A model generated the notes under the pieces. That model was not told the origin of the DNA. It saw only the letters and a program-made list of their open reading frames with translations, and searched no databases. 64,000 nt of DNA from Melampsora larici-populina 98AG31 (Eukaryota > Basidiomycota > Pucciniomycetes > Pucciniales > Melampsoraceae). The position numbers and the translations under genes are program-made. Of the stretch, positions 1-12,227 are shown in pieces; positions within the stretch are counted from its first letter, which is position 1; each line of letters opens with the position of its first letter. The stretch covers positions 134,050-198,049 of the forward strand of contig NW_006768856.1 in assembly GCF_000204055.1 (NCBI RefSeq). Reading direction: 5' to 3'.

Positions 1-61
1 CGCATCCCGACCTCGCGGGGTCGGGATGCGGGGAGCCCCCGAAATTCCGGGGCCGGGGCTA
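1..61. repeat. GC-rich hairpin, probable right end of a truncated MITE
   Basis: The window opens with a perfect inverted repeat: 12-nt arms at 1-12 and 19-30 around a 6-nt loop. A GC-rich stretch follows and ends abruptly at about 61 in ..CCGGGGCTA, after which the sequence becomes AT-rich. The composition and the terminal CTA resemble the right end of the MITE at 1036-1391. The left end lies outside the window, so no target duplication can be checked. Confidence 0.35.
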
Positions 62-903
62 AGGTCTATGTGTGATTATCTATTTTAGCATGTGTAGCTT
101 TTAATGCCATTTAGTCCTGAATCACCCTTGTTAATCCTCCAACAACAACCTATCATTTTGGCACAAGAACCCTAAACATCCTTTCTTGGTGGCCATCACA
201 TGTCAAGAAAATCAGTTTTAGATGATCAGTTACTAAGTTGGGTTCCCAATCCACCTTAGTAGCTTGAAGTAGGATCACACATGTGTATTAGAAAGGTTAT
301 CATTAAACAAATCACTTCAGGACCATCTTCCAAATTGATCTGTGAATCTTTTGTTTATTGAACAATGATTATATCTTTTGAATAACACATAGTAAGAGAA
401 GGTAGAAAATATAATTGAAATAGATAAATGATAATTGAATATTGAGAAGTGTAGAAATAAACAGTGTGCACATTCTCTGTATAATCAATGATTACCTATC
501 TGTTTATGTATGTAATCAGAAATTTACACCTTTCTTTTATCATTATTACATGTAGCTTTTTGTATGTAATTGGTTTGTTTGTAAGGAAGGTGATATGCTG
601 TTAAGGTGGCTTATGCCCTTTCTGACAAGATCCTAGTAAGCTATACACTTCACTTCTGGATCCTCTACTTCCCCTAAGTAGTTTCAATATTAGGTTGGTG
701 ACCTCCAAGTTAATAACAAATAGGTTGGTGACCTCCAAGTTGATAACCAATTAGGTTGGTGACCTCTAAGAGATAACCAAGATAGTGCCAAGATATGTAA
801 ACTTATCTTGGGAGTATTCAAACCTCATTGCCAAATGTGGCAAGTGTCTATAGGTGATAGGTTGAGATGTGTGGTGGACTCAAGGGGTCAATTTGTGTAT
901 TGG
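62..903. other. AT-rich intergenic sequence, no gene seen
   Basis: No coding potential with splice support was found on either strand. The only structure is a short tandem repeat at 691-780, listed separately. Confidence 0.6.
691..780. repeat. Three tandem copies of a ~30-bp unit
   Basis: The unit starts TTAGGTTGGTGACCTC and is repeated three times head to tail with a period of 29-31 bp. Copies 1 and 2 are almost identical and copy 3 is more diverged. Function is unknown. Confidence 0.8.
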
Positions 904-1035
904 ATCAAGGCAATACCGCAACCGCTCCACTCAAAATTGTGATGGTGGAGTGGTTGCGGAGCAATTTTTGGCACCGCTACGTCACCGCTATACATAGCGG
1001 TGACTGCGCTCCGCAATCCCAGGGTGAGAAACCCC

Positions 1036-1391
1036 TAGGGGTATGACCCGGCCCTGAAGTGTCAGGGCCGGCCCCGGGGCCGATTCAGGCCCGGCCTCGG
1101 CCACGCAATACTCAAGGATGCTGCCGGGCAGCACCGGGCAGGCCCTGGCTCGGACCATCCCCTTGAAAGCGTGTTTGAGAGCTCGGGAAGGATGCTTGAT
1201 GACGTCAATTTTTCCAAAAGATTGCCTCCATAAAGATTTTTTGCGACGGCCCCGGCCCCGAGTAGCCCTGTACCGGGGCCTTTTTTTCTATTCCCAGGCT
1301 GGACTTGAGGCCCCGGGCTCGGCCTCGACCTCACCTAGAAAACGCTCGGGCAAACTCGGCCGGTCAGGGCCAGGGCCGGGTCATAGCCCTA
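1036..1391. mobile_element. Nested GC-rich hAT-type MITE
   Basis: A 356-bp GC-rich insert has 21-bp terminal inverted repeats at 1036-1056 and 1371-1391 that agree at 20 of 21 positions and begin TAGGG. It is flanked by a perfect 8-bp duplication GAAACCCC at 1028-1035 and 1392-1399. It holds no credible gene; the open frames inside are a by-product of high GC. The 8-bp duplication and short TIRs fit a non-autonomous hAT element that landed in hAT-1. Confidence 0.9.
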
Positions 1392-1776
1392 GAAACCCCT
1401 TAGCGGTCAAACCCGCTCCACAACGGGTCGGGCCTGTGAGTGCCCTGCTATATAGCGGGGCACAACCCTGTACCCAGGCGCAGGGGTAGAGGGCATACCT
1501 CACCTCAAACATTCCCCCAAATTCCGACATCAATCACCAACAACTCTCCATCGATCCAACAGGATGGATGGTGGCGCGTCGGAACCTCCACACCTTTGAA
1601 TACTGGATAACTATCCCTTGACTGATCGATTTGGGCCAAGCCGTGGTTCCTACCCTAAACAAACCTATTCGATCCGTGCTGGGTGGTTCAAGATCAGGTG
1701 TGTTTCCCCTTTTTTTTGTTGTAGGACCCAGCGATTCTCTCATCTTTTTGTGATCTTCCCGCATTCCATCATTACC

Positions 1777-4700
1777 ATGTCCAGATTTCTACCGCAAACC
1801 TCGTCTCAAAACAGCCTCCAGGTTCCCGGTAAGACGACTACTCGCAATCTTCGCCCAGCAAGCCCAGCTTGCACAACGCCAGGCTTCATCGTCACTCCAA
1901 CCAATTCGCGTACCACTCTAAGTCAAGCATCATCTCGTGAAGATGATGCTGGATCCCCTGGTCCCCTTTCCCGTCGACCTGCTTCACCACGACCCCATTC
2001 GAGTAACCCGAAGAAGAAGCGTCAATCAGCCGGCCAACCAAAGCCTAAGCCGTTGGTCACAGGAAAAGTAAGTCGTTTTACAAATTAATGCTAGGGTTGA
2101 TTAAGACACTGATGATTGAGCAATCAATTCATTATGTTAGAATTGCTCATCAATAGGCAAACGTGCCAGATCACCCAGTCCTCAATCACGTTCACCCCAA
2201 CCCTCTACCTCTAAGAGATCCAAAACAAACGTAAGTCACATTTCAAATGTGATCTCTATTCAATACAACGTTCTATATGCTCATTGTTTTGTTTTGTTTT
2301 GTTTTGTTTTGTTTCTCTCATCTAATCAGAATCGGCCAACAACTAGCAAAGGTTCCATATCACCAAGCCGAAGCGACACTTCTCAGGATCAAGCATCACA
2401 GCACGATGTGAGTGTCTTTGGTCTTCAGCTCATGCATCGGTCCAAGCTGTTGACCAACAACTCACACTTTGCTCATCCAGGTCTATGAGGTACCAGCGGA
2501 AATGGATTTGTCTCAAGATTCCGATATTGAGTATGTTGGGTCCAATAATGACCCTGGCTATAATGAGTCTCGGTCACAAGATGTGAAGGAATTACTCAAA
2601 TTCTTTCATGAACCCAAAGTAAGTCTGTTATCTCATATCATGTGCACCAACAGTCCGATTTATGTTCAAAGCTAATATGCCTTTTCTATTTTGTATGTAG
2701 GGTCTCTCTTTCAAGTGCCGATGGTGTCACAATGTATATCAAGGTGGAGCTACCTCGTATTGGAACTTAAGGGGTCATCGTGACGGAAATGCTAGTCGCC
2801 CCGCTTGCAGGCAACGACATAAAGCAATCTCTGCCGGACGGGATCTTCCTCCTTCTTATTCTGAACTGCAGGTATCTCAGAAAAACAGTGTAAAAGACTT
2901 ATCGTCTTTTCTGAATGGACCGAAGTTCACAGCTGATCTGCTAAACCTGATCTTGGTCATGTGGCTTGTCCAACACGCCCTCCCTTGGTCTCGGTTTGAA
3001 GACCCAGCGCTGCGCGCTGCCTTTTATACGGTTAATCGAGGTGCTACTATTCGTTCAAGAACCTGGGCTGCTCAGCAAGCAGTTTTGCTTCACTCTGCGC
3101 TGCACCACAAGGCTCTTAATGCTGTTAAGGTAAGCTCATTTTTTACTATACTCGTTTTTTTTTAGTGAAATGCACTCTTGATTCCTTTTGTTTATTTTCT
3201 AATGCTCTTGATGAACTTTGATATCATATTGATATTAACAGGACAACAAAGGTAGGTTCTGTCTTATCCACGACGTGTGGACTACGAAGGGGAACAGGTA
3301 TGCTTTTATCGGGGCGTCGGCAAACTACATCAACAACGAATGGAATTACAAATCCACGCATCTCACGCTGAAGTTGGTAGCCTGGCGCCATTTTGGCGCT
3401 TTGCTAGCTAGGCCTATTGGCCAATTCTTAATCCGCCATGGCCTCCATAAGAAAATAAGTACCCATTCCCTTATGTTTCATTTTTTTCCAAATATATCTT
3501 ATACGTGAAACAGCTAACCTTATTTTATATGCTTACATTCTAGCTCAGACTACAGACAGCGGAGGGAACAATGGACCTATGGCTGCTGAATTACAGAACA
3601 TGTTTCGCCACGCCGAAGAACCCGTTACTTGGAATTGCTCCACGCACCATGTGCGCTGCTATGCACACAAACTGAATCTCGTAGTGGGCCATGGACTCAA
3701 AGCACTCGGGCAGAACGTCAGTCACTCAAAGGCTTTGACTCCACATGGTCAATGTCTCCCTATTCCAACTCTCGAGATCAACGGGGGTGAGGACAATCTT
3801 GAAGTTGACAACTCTGAATCAGACGAAGAGAATGAAGAAGGCTTACCCGCAATGCCAGATGGAGTTGATGATGAGGATGGTAGCGAGGAGGGTGATCCAG
3901 ATGCCTTGGTTTGTGAGAAGGATGATATCGTCGCTGTTGCATTGGCAAAGGTGAGTTCTATTCGGTTTCTTTTCTTCAAGCTGCCTGATAAATAATTGAT
4001 ATATACTGTTGTTTCTTGATGAAGGTTGATACAGTTAGTGGGCAAATTGCTAGTAGTGCAGCTAGACGAAGCAATTTCAAGGCACGTGCCTCTCGGATGG
4101 GATACAAAGGACGAATGCTCAAGCGGCCATGCAAGACTCGATGGAATAGCCATTAAGAGAGTTGTAAGATCGCTTGTGAAGCACACGAGGTATTTCATTC
4201 ATTCTCCTTACATTTCTCCTTGTTCTTAATGCGTCCTCCATTATTTTCAGGTAATAAACTCAATGCTCGCCGCGGATTGCAAAGCATGTTTCTTTAAGGG
4301 TGTCACTATTTCAGCTGGCAAATGGCACACTGTTGAATTGGTCAACAAGGTTTTAAAGGCAAGTAATGTTTCTTTCTAATAAATTTGCCCAAATCGAACA
4401 TCAGACTAACAATGAGCATCTAATACACATATGTATGTATAGACGTTTGTCGATGCGACGTCTCGAGTCGAGGGCAACGGCCCTACCGGCTGCATACTTC
4501 TTGCGGAATACAAGCGTGTGATTACCGAACTCCAACTGCTTCAAGATGAATCAATTGATTATCCTAGCATCGACAAATCCATCAATGAGATGATCAATTG
4601 GCTTACCAAATACCAGGATGAGGCCCTCAATTGCGAATGTGTGGTTTTGGCCACCATCCTGAACCCTCGATTTCGAGGAAAGTTCTTTTCCATTCATTAT

Positions 4701-5296
4701 CCCAAACACGATGTATCTGCAAATTTAATCATTGAGAACGCTTTTGAAAAAGCCTTGGAACAAACTGAACCACAAGAAGATGAAAGCCTGGACGGATCAA
4801 ACAATGACTTGGACCCAACCGATGCTGACACGTTTGATATTTTCGGAGTTTGCAATGACAGTACAAACAAATCATCACACACCTCTGAGCTCAGCGATTA
4901 CTTGAAAGGGCAATGCCCTATCAGGAAGGACCAAACGCCACTTACTTGGTGGAAGGTAGGTTTGAATCTCATCGTTCTCACTCTTGGTTGTTGACTTTGC
5001 TAATCACACTTCTTGTGCTTGTGCAGGAACACGAGCATCGATTCCCTGTTCTTGCAGCACTCGCACGTGATTACTTGGCAATATCTGCCACATCTTGTGC
5101 ATGCGAGCAGACGTTTTCCGCCGCTGCTGACGTTTGTACCTCTTCACGAGGCGGCATGGTTCCCAAAACCATGGAGCGCCTAGTCGGCTCTCAATCCTGG
5201 ATGAAAGAGGGCATCATACCAGACGGTGATTTTGCAGCTGCTGCGGAAGCTCTTGAGGTCTATATGAAAAGCCTTGTCAAGAAAAAGAAAAAGTAG
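1777..5296 (+). pseudogene. hAT-1 transposase, BED finger, one nonsense codon
   Basis: Eleven exons can be joined in phase: 1777-2067, 2141-2230, 2330-2407, 2481-2618, 2701-3129, 3242-3458, 3544-3950, 4025-4189, 4251-4358, 4443-4955 and 5027-5296 (902 codons). The N-terminus is Ser/Pro-rich. A BED-type zinc finger (CRWC, then GHRD) starts exon 5. The catalytic core shows HDVWTTKGNRYAFIGASA and a TDSGGNN block, and the hAT C-terminal dimerisation region ends the protein (LAALARDYLAISATS onward, ..CEQTFSAA). An acidic linker sits near 3780-3940. The conserved TRWNSH is followed at once by TAA (4154-4156), while the frame beyond it (..ESCKIACEAHE then VINSML) is still conserved, so the copy is interrupted by a single stop. 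Intron 4359-4442 begins with GC rather than GT. Start: first in-frame ATG of the Ser/Pro exon; an ATG at 1618 would also be possible. By family knowledge it would catalyse cut-and-paste transposition in the nucleus. Confidence 0.85.
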
Positions 5297-5604
5297 CTTT
5301 TTTCATTTATCTTGTTTCATCTTCAAGATCAAGATTTTCATTTATATCCTTTCATCTTCAAGATCAAGATTTAAATCATTTCTTTTTGTCTCTATTCTCC
5401 TTCTCTTAACCTCAAGATAATCATTTAAAAAATAAAAAAAATTGTTTCTATCCTCTGAACTTCAAGATAAAGATTTGAAATAAAAATGAAGGTTCTATTT
5501 CTTATTTTTGTTAACGTTTAAAGATACACGCCCACCTTTCCTTTTATTGTTTGTTTACTTACAATACATATATTTGGAACACGGTTCTATGGCTTTAGTG
5601 CCCT

Positions 5605-5780
5605 ATATCGATCACTATAGCGCGCTATAGCGCTCTGAAACGCTATATAGTGCACTATATAGCAACCTCCGCTATAGCGCGCTATGTAGCGGAAAATTAG
5701 CGGTCTTCTTGCTCCGCAAGTCAAAGAGGCTTTTTTAAAGTTTTATAGCGATCACAGTGGGGAGCGGATTATAGCGGAGG
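5605..5780. repeat. Subterminal palindrome cluster of hAT-1
   Basis: The 3' subterminal region repeats short self-complementary motifs built on GCTATAG (GCGCGCTATAGCGC, CTATATAGTGCACTATATAG and similar) at irregular spacing. The left subterminal region has a related palindrome at 981-1004. Clusters like this can be transposase binding sites in hAT elements; that role is inferred. Confidence 0.6.
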
Positions 5781-5847
5781 CTCCGCAACGCAATGGAGAT
5801 AGCCCAAAATCCATAGCGTTGCGGAGCGGTTGCGGTATTGATCAAGG

Positions 5848-7826
5848 GGTGGATTTTTTTCATTCTGCTGTCTCTTATATGCTTGTGTTGTCCCTAACAC
5901 TTCTGATTTCTTTTCCTTATCAAAAAGAATCAGTAAGTCACTTCATGTTCAACTCAGTGTGTTTTCTCAATTCACTAATGTTTCTTATCTTTTTATGTTA
6001 TGTTTCTCTTTCTGATTATGTTTTAAGATCTTCATTAGTTTTACTGTCTGTTCTTAAAACTAAACATTCCTTTATGCGTGATCTTGTTTACTTTTGAGCT
6101 CCCAGGTAGATTACTTCTAGTTTTCTCTTTTGTCTTTATCAAGATAGTGTTTTCTGATCTTTTCTCTTTTTATTTATTTCTTTGTGTGTGGGTGACTGAT
6201 CCTCTTAAAGGTCAGTTTAGTACCTTTTTTTGTAGACCAGCTTTGTAGCTCTAGTCTAACATGTCACCTGTGCCCTCAGGTTTTCTCAATTTCCTAGAGC
6301 TTCATTGTCATTATACCTCTGAAAGGTCATACCTGTTTTGAGGCAGTGATTCATTCAAATCTTTATAGATAGTGATCTTCATAATCACTCTTTATCCTGT
6401 TACTGAAAGGATGGTATTCAGTTCTCAATAAGAATTACTTTCCATAATTAAATCTCCTATTTAAGAGTCAACTAACTGTAGTCTGCCAGGATTTGTCCCA
6501 GCAGACTCTTAGTTGCAAAAGTATCTTCCATCCATCTTATGCTCATATCATCCTTCCTGGACCTCACTTTCCTCTTATCTTCCTCTTCTCTTGTAACTAC
6601 TTATATTGTGAAATATAATAATAAACCATTATACTCCATAACATACCTAGTCCCAATACCACCTTTGAGTGAGTGTAGCCTTCTTTAAAAGAGCCACTAC
6701 CCTCACAATGTACCACTGACACCACCATAATGATTTGTACTAGTACTACATACTCTTCTGACATAACAGGAAATCCAGGATGGTATCAAAACTATAGATG
6801 AGAAGCTCAAGAATTGTATAGAATCATAGCTTGATGAAAATCACAAGTTAAGTGGGTGTTATAAGACCGGGAACTTCAACAGGGCTGGTGGAGAAGGATC
6901 GAGGTGTTCTTTAAAGGGTGATTTGCTTAATGATGATTGATTGTTAGATGAGTTCTGAGATCTATCTAAAAAGTGCAAACATCATCTGTGATATGTCTTG
7001 TACCTAAATATCAGATATTTGATAACTCTTTCTCAGAACACTAAGCTTGTGAGATTAGAAGTGCCCTACAGTCTGTATATAAGGAGGGATAATGATGTTC
7101 AAACCTAGTGAAGTGGATTTCAGAAATCTTGGGTTTTGAAGATTGAGAATCACTCTCTTTGATCATGTCAACTTCAAGACTCAAAAGGATTTGTGAGCTC
7201 ATATTTTTGACGTATTATCAGGTATTATCCATCAAAATAATCATCCGCTCCTACTGATTTTTGTCAAGAAGTGAGCATGAGAGGTTTACTTATTTGATTG
7301 TTGTATGATTTGGAATGTGGGTAATTCCATAAGATGTAGCTTGCGTCTGGCATACAAATTTCTCATACTATCAGTTTCACACTTGAAAAAGTACAAGGAG
7401 ATGAAAAATGCAAAGCAATAACCAAAAATTCAAATTTCCCCAACCAGTGGGACTAGTGGTCACCGGTTACAGGGTCTCAATGATCATGATTTCAGTCTTT
7501 TATGTAGTTGAACTTGAAATTCGTGCTTTAGTTTGTAAAAAGATTAAATTACTTCATACGGATATGGATTCATCAACAAGAACAAGACTCGAGTGATTGA
7601 AGAATAAATTAGGAACCATAAAATATGAGTATTAAGTCGACAAGTCAAATAATTGGATCAACCGGGTCTTATAAATTAAGAAATGAATGTGAAGAGATTG
7701 GATTCAGTTTATAAGAAAGAGGAGATGTGAAATTTCCAAAGCTTAAGGTTTGTAATCAAACTTTCTTCCACATCATGGGGTGAAAACATACTCCTTTGGT
7801 ATCCTGATACGTACCGAAAAGCCCGC
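5848..7826. other. Intergenic sequence, no gene; possible old LTR remnant
   Basis: No frame with splice support was found. At 6781 the motif TGGTATCAAAACTATAG resembles a Copia primer-binding site complementary to initiator tRNA-Met, preceded by an AT-rich stretch that could be a decayed LTR end. No partner LTR or pol remnant was recognised, so this remains a suggestion. Confidence 0.35.
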
Positions 7827-10281
7827 CTAAACTGAGGACGTAGTCTTCTGCAGAAGGAACATAGAGCTACAAGGAAGTATGATTGAATTCAAATTGATCA
7901 GAATATAATTCGGATCAGTTAGGTGGAAGTTGAAACTCACATGGCAGTTACAACCGCATAGGGACCATGCAACCCCTGGATACGTAGATTTACAAAGGTC
8001 AAAATCAGTACACTTGGTTCAAACACAGAGATTCAAAGATCAGTTTCCTCACAATCAAGGCAATGTTCCACCAATGTGGCTTGACTGTATATGCAGCTTG
8101 AAATGAGCCGATGAACTGAGGATCAAGAAGTCAGATCAATATCAGCATATTTTGATCATCAGTTGTAGATAGATTTCTCAAAGAGATTGATTTACCAGCC
8201 AAATGAGCACTGGAACAAAAACTATCGTTGAAAGGTAGGTCATCACAACATGTTGTAGCACTGCGTCGTGTTGCTGTCGAATTTTATTGTTCAAGTATCT
8301 TATCCGCTCAGCTTCATCGTCAAAATAAGACTTAGTCTCTTCTTCTTTCTCAACTTCCGCCATGATACGAAGTTTACGCGAATCTATGACTAATAGGTAA
8401 ATGAATGGAAGGTATGCCTAGTATCACATGTGTAATCAGGATTCGAGAAATCTCAACAACATGCGAGTCAATCAGGACCTACCACAGATAGTATTACGAC
8501 ACTGCTCAAATAACAGACTATTGGGAACCGAAGGTATTCCTCGATGGTGTCCTATTTCATTTGATAAATTTCTCAAATTGTTAATTGTGAAAAATCAGTG
8601 ATGTTTAGATGCAGAACGCGGCTAACCAAGTGTGGGAGGGCGGCCTCAGCGGGAAGTAGTTGAGCTATCAGAAGTGCTTGACTGTAAGTGTTTGGGGAAT
8701 AATTGATTGCTGAACGTAGGAGATTATTCATGATTGGAGCTAAGGCTGTCTTGATGGCCAAGTATTCTGAATTGATCCGGAAGAATTTCCATAGGATGGG
8801 AGCTGATAAAATATGTACATGATCAGATTGGATACAAAGTTAAGAGGTTCTATGAGAGAGTGAAAGCTGAAACAAAAGCTGACCAATCGGAGCTATAGTC
8901 AATACTATGAATGCACCGTTCATTAACCAAGCAACGGCTGGCGGTATGAATTTGTTGAGCTCCCGGTGTGAATCTCTGGCTTTCTGAAGTAGCCAATGCC
9001 CCATGCAGACCCACAGAAAGCCTACAAAACGCGTTTGTTTTCATCAAATCAAGAGTCTTTTTGATGACCAGATGTGTTGTATCACTCACACCTTGATAAA
9101 TTACAAAATGATAAATTTATTCTGGTATTGATAAGCAGAATGTTTTAAAGAACACTTACCAGGAACCAGTCAATACCACAATAAACTTGCAGCCAGATAG
9201 AATAAGCTGCCAGGATTGGTCATGGTAGCCATCCATTATGGTCTCTTTCCAAACCAAGTCCGTGATTGTCACTACAGTGGAAGCATGCAAGGAATGAGAC
9301 TCGCCGTCAAACATAGGTAAAATAAATCCTTCCGACTAACCTGAGCTATAAATGGTTCCCACTATAGCACCCAGGCTCATACAGTCAAACTTGATCAAAC
9401 CCATAGCATTCAATCCGATGAAGAGAAATTTATTCGTCTTGATCCGCCAACCAAGGAGGAAAAATGATGAAAGGAAGATCCTTTTGAGAGAATCACAGCA
9501 AAAGATGTACACCTATTTTCAGAGACTTAGACTAGCTCCTTGAATGTTAGGCATACTCACAGTACATAGATTGCTATGATAGCACGCTGAATCGATCTAC
9601 TCCATGAGGGCATCGGAGGAGGCTGTATAAGAGAAAAGAGCAGGAGAAAATGAGCCCAAAAACGCCCACAGAATAGCTCAAGACGTCCTTGTCATACGCA
9701 CTAGAAGCATCTCTTGGAGATGTTCTTCTGTCTGAGAGTATGGGTTAACGCCATCGCCAGGTGATAGTTTAAGGACAAAATTCAGCAAGGTTATCTGCGT
9801 GTATGTTGCCATTCGGAAGTTGTGAAAATGATGGATATCAATCAAGGAGATACTGAAGGGAGTAAGTGAAGAGAGGCCCGCTTCTCTGGATGGTATTATA
9901 ATTTCCCGACCTGCAGCAGCGATCAAGTTCGACAGGCTTTCTCTTTTGTACGAGAATCATGCTAGAGATGTATCTCCGCCGAGTCAAATTTGGAAGGTAA
10001 GAAATGGTCGAGAGAGGACCGCATTCAAACCCAATCCAGACATTCCCTGACATGACCCAAATGGCACAGCGCTGCTTTGCTCATTAATTCCATCGCGTTG
10101 GGATTTGCGCTTTGACGAGCTAAAGCTGCTAAAGGGGCATATTGTCACTGAATTTGAAGTTTAGATTGCTCTAGTAAAATCAAAGCAATAGGGCGTCTCA
10201 AGAATGGGTCCGAGTGGGACATAAGTATGGGATTAGACAGTGACAGAAGGATATGAAAAACAAGGGGAATGAATTGCGTTA
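7827..10281 (-). pseudogene. Truncated multi-exon membrane-protein gene
   Basis: Minus-strand coding segments follow one another with plausible splice sites and hydrophobic spans. From 5' to 3' they include 10281-10148 (IPLVFHILLSLSNP), 10144 to about 10030 (YAPLAALARQSANPN), about 9950-9680, about 9625-9560 (QRAIIAIYVL), about 9510-9340 (LIFLSSFFLLGWRIKTNK), about 9270-9160 (DGYHDQSWQLILSGCKFIVV), about 9030-8845 (PPAVAWLMNGAFIVLTIAPI), about 8805-8575, 8556-8480, about 8402-8190 (VVMTYLSTIVFVPVLIWL), about 8118-8062 and 7966-7827. At least five transmembrane-like stretches and a short charged loop (AEVEKEEETKSY) are visible. The family was not recognised. The 5' end is lost where a Harbinger element begins, and an in-frame TGA lies at 10147-10145 with the frame open on both sides. 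Exon edges are approximate, and the frame around 9680-9960 could not be resolved. Confidence 0.55.
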
Positions 10282-10526
10282 GAGCATCTCCTATCGTTCG
10301 AGTAAAATTTCGGTAAAATTTCTGTACGTACTCACTCGGTACAGTATTGTTCAATACCGAACGGTCAGAATCCACTATCGTTGGGTAGAAGATGGATCGG
10401 TACGGTACCAGATGTACAGAATATTGGTTTTCCCACTATCGTGAAAATTCTCCGCCTCTGTAAATCTTCTGTAAATCTCAAACTCAATCTCAAACCTTTT
10501 CACACTTCAACAGAACTTTATCGATC

Positions 10527-11985
10527 ATGGCTGATGACGACGATCCACAATACAATCTGCAAATAAATGAGCTCCTCTCTAACGACCTGCTATGTAATCA
10601 CCTGCGTCGACTACGAGAATCCGAAGACGACAGTGATGAGGCTTTCCTGGCGTTAGAATTGAGCGAAGAGGAGATGACTAGTGTGCAAAAGAATCGGCGA
10701 AGACGGATAAAAAGGGACAGAGAAGAGGCTCATGCTCGACTCATAAATGATTACTTTAAGGTAGATGCCCGCTGGGCTGTAGAATTTGACCGGCGTTTCA
10801 GGATGTCCAAAGAGATGTTTTTGGATATCTGTGTAAAACTTGAAGCACATGATAAATTTTGGGTCCAAAGATATGTCAGTAGTTCTTTTTTTAAAACTTG
10901 TTACCATATCTTAATGTTTCATTTTTCAATCTGGCGTGCCTGGTAGGATTGCTGCCTTCAGCTGGGTTTATCGACTATACAAAAAGCAACGAGTGCGATA
11001 CGACAGCTAGCTTATGGCGTTTCAGCGGATATGGTAGATGAATATGTTGAAATTGGCGAGACTACTGCGAATTTGTGCTTGAAAAAATTTGTACAAGGTG
11101 TTATTGAAATATACGGACCCGAGTTCCTTCGCCCACCAACAGAAGAGGAGCTCGAGAAGATCACGAAAGAGTATGAAATTCGTGGATTTCCGGGTTGCAA
11201 AGGGTCCATCGATGGAATGCATTGGGTATGGAAGAATTGTCCATCAGGTTGGGCAGGACAATTTCAGGGGAAAGAGAGAAAGACCACCATAGTTCTAGAA
11301 GCGGTGGCCTCAAAAAGTACACGCATATGGCACGCGTTTTTTGGCGTTCCTGGCTCTTTGAACGACATTAATGTACTCAATCAAAGCCCTCTTTTTGACC
11401 GATTTTTAAGTGGTAAATATTTCTTCATCATTGCATTCGAATTCTTCACAACACTGATCATGTTGTTCAGGAACGGATGAAAGGTTGAATTTTACAGTAA
11501 ACAATAATGAATATACACGTGGATATTACCTTGCAGATGGCATCTACCCTGCATGGCCAGTCTTAATCAAGACTATCAATTCTCCACAAGATGATGCTTC
11601 GGAGTACTATGCAAAGCTACAAGAAGCCGCTCGAAAAGACATCGAACGAGCTTTTGGCGGAATCCAGTCTCAATGGCATATTCTTGCAATGCCATGTCGT
11701 CTTTGGTCCTTACATAATATACGTCAAATCATGTACGCTTGCATTATTCTCCACAACATGATTGTGGAGGAAAGGGAGTTTGTTGATCCCAAAGTTACTG
11801 ATTTTCCTACCAACACGACTATAATCCCAAATCATCGTGATCCCCGAATTCGACAATCACCAACACAATTGGTCTCAAATCTGCTCGATTTACAAAATGC
11901 TGAGATACATCATCGTCTGATGAATGATCTCAAAATTCACAATTGGCTAGCACGTGGTGAGGCAAGAAAAAGGAATCAGTTGTAG
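10527..11985 (+). CDS. Harbinger-1 DDE nuclease (transposase)
   Basis: Three exons join in phase: 10527-10874, 10947-11412 and 11471-11985, giving 442 aa with no internal stop. The N-terminal part (about residues 1-130) is charged. The C-terminal two thirds are a Harbinger-type DDE endonuclease: KGSIDGMHW (first Asp), PGSLNDINVL, YYLADGIYP (second Asp) and IERAFGGIQSQW (Glu), followed by the usual YACIILHNMIVEE helix. Harbinger nucleases cut and rejoin DNA with the help of a Myb-like DNA-binding partner, which here is the convergent gene at 12228-13227. The start is the ATG at 10527 (MADDDDPQ), about 245 bp inside the left end. The gene looks intact, so this copy may be recently active. Confidence 0.88.
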
Positions 11986-12227
11986 CATTTCTTCTAGAAC
12001 ATAATCTTGTGTATGAAACTCGCGTGTTTGAAAGAGAAGAAAACAACTTGTTTAACAAAGACTATCACATGTTTGAAAGACAAGAAAACAACTTGTGGAA
12101 AATCACTCGTTTTTGAAAAAAAAAGAGAATACAATCAATTCAATGAACTAACAACCAAGTGATAAAAAGAATTGATAACTCGTGTTTTATAAAAGATCTC
12201 GTTGAGTTGAGTATATAATTCTAAAAC
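11986..12227. other. Spacer between convergent Harbinger-1 genes
   Basis: This AT-rich 3' to 3' spacer contains two imperfect copies of a ~40-bp unit built on TTTGAAAGAnAAGAAAACAACTTGT at about 12025-12058 and 12068-12100. No gene was seen. Confidence 0.5.

Larger units (their letters stand above)
911..5840 (+). mobile_element. hAT-1 DNA transposon
   Basis: The ends are perfect 18-bp inverted repeats (CAATACCGCAACCGCTCC at 911-928, its reverse complement at 5823-5840). They are flanked by ATCAAGG at 904-910 and 5841-5847, a 7-bp match that could be an 8-bp hAT duplication with one base shared with the TIR. Subterminal regions carry short palindromes: GTCACCGCTA/TAGCGGTGAC at 981-1004 on the left and several CGCTATAGCG-type motifs at 5605-5780 on the right. 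The element encodes a BED-finger hAT transposase (1777-5296) and contains a nested MITE (1036-1391). Length is about 4.9 kb. It appears structurally complete, but the transposase has a nonsense codon. Confidence 0.88.

Noticed and set aside
1062..1489. Overlapping open frames on both strands in the GC-rich segment
   Set aside because: They lie in the nested MITE, have biased Gly/Pro/Arg/Ala content and no domain; high GC lowers stop frequency.
6781..6800. Copia-type primer-binding site TGGTATCAAAAC
   Set aside because: No LTR pair or pol remnant was recognised beside it, so it is kept only as a note.
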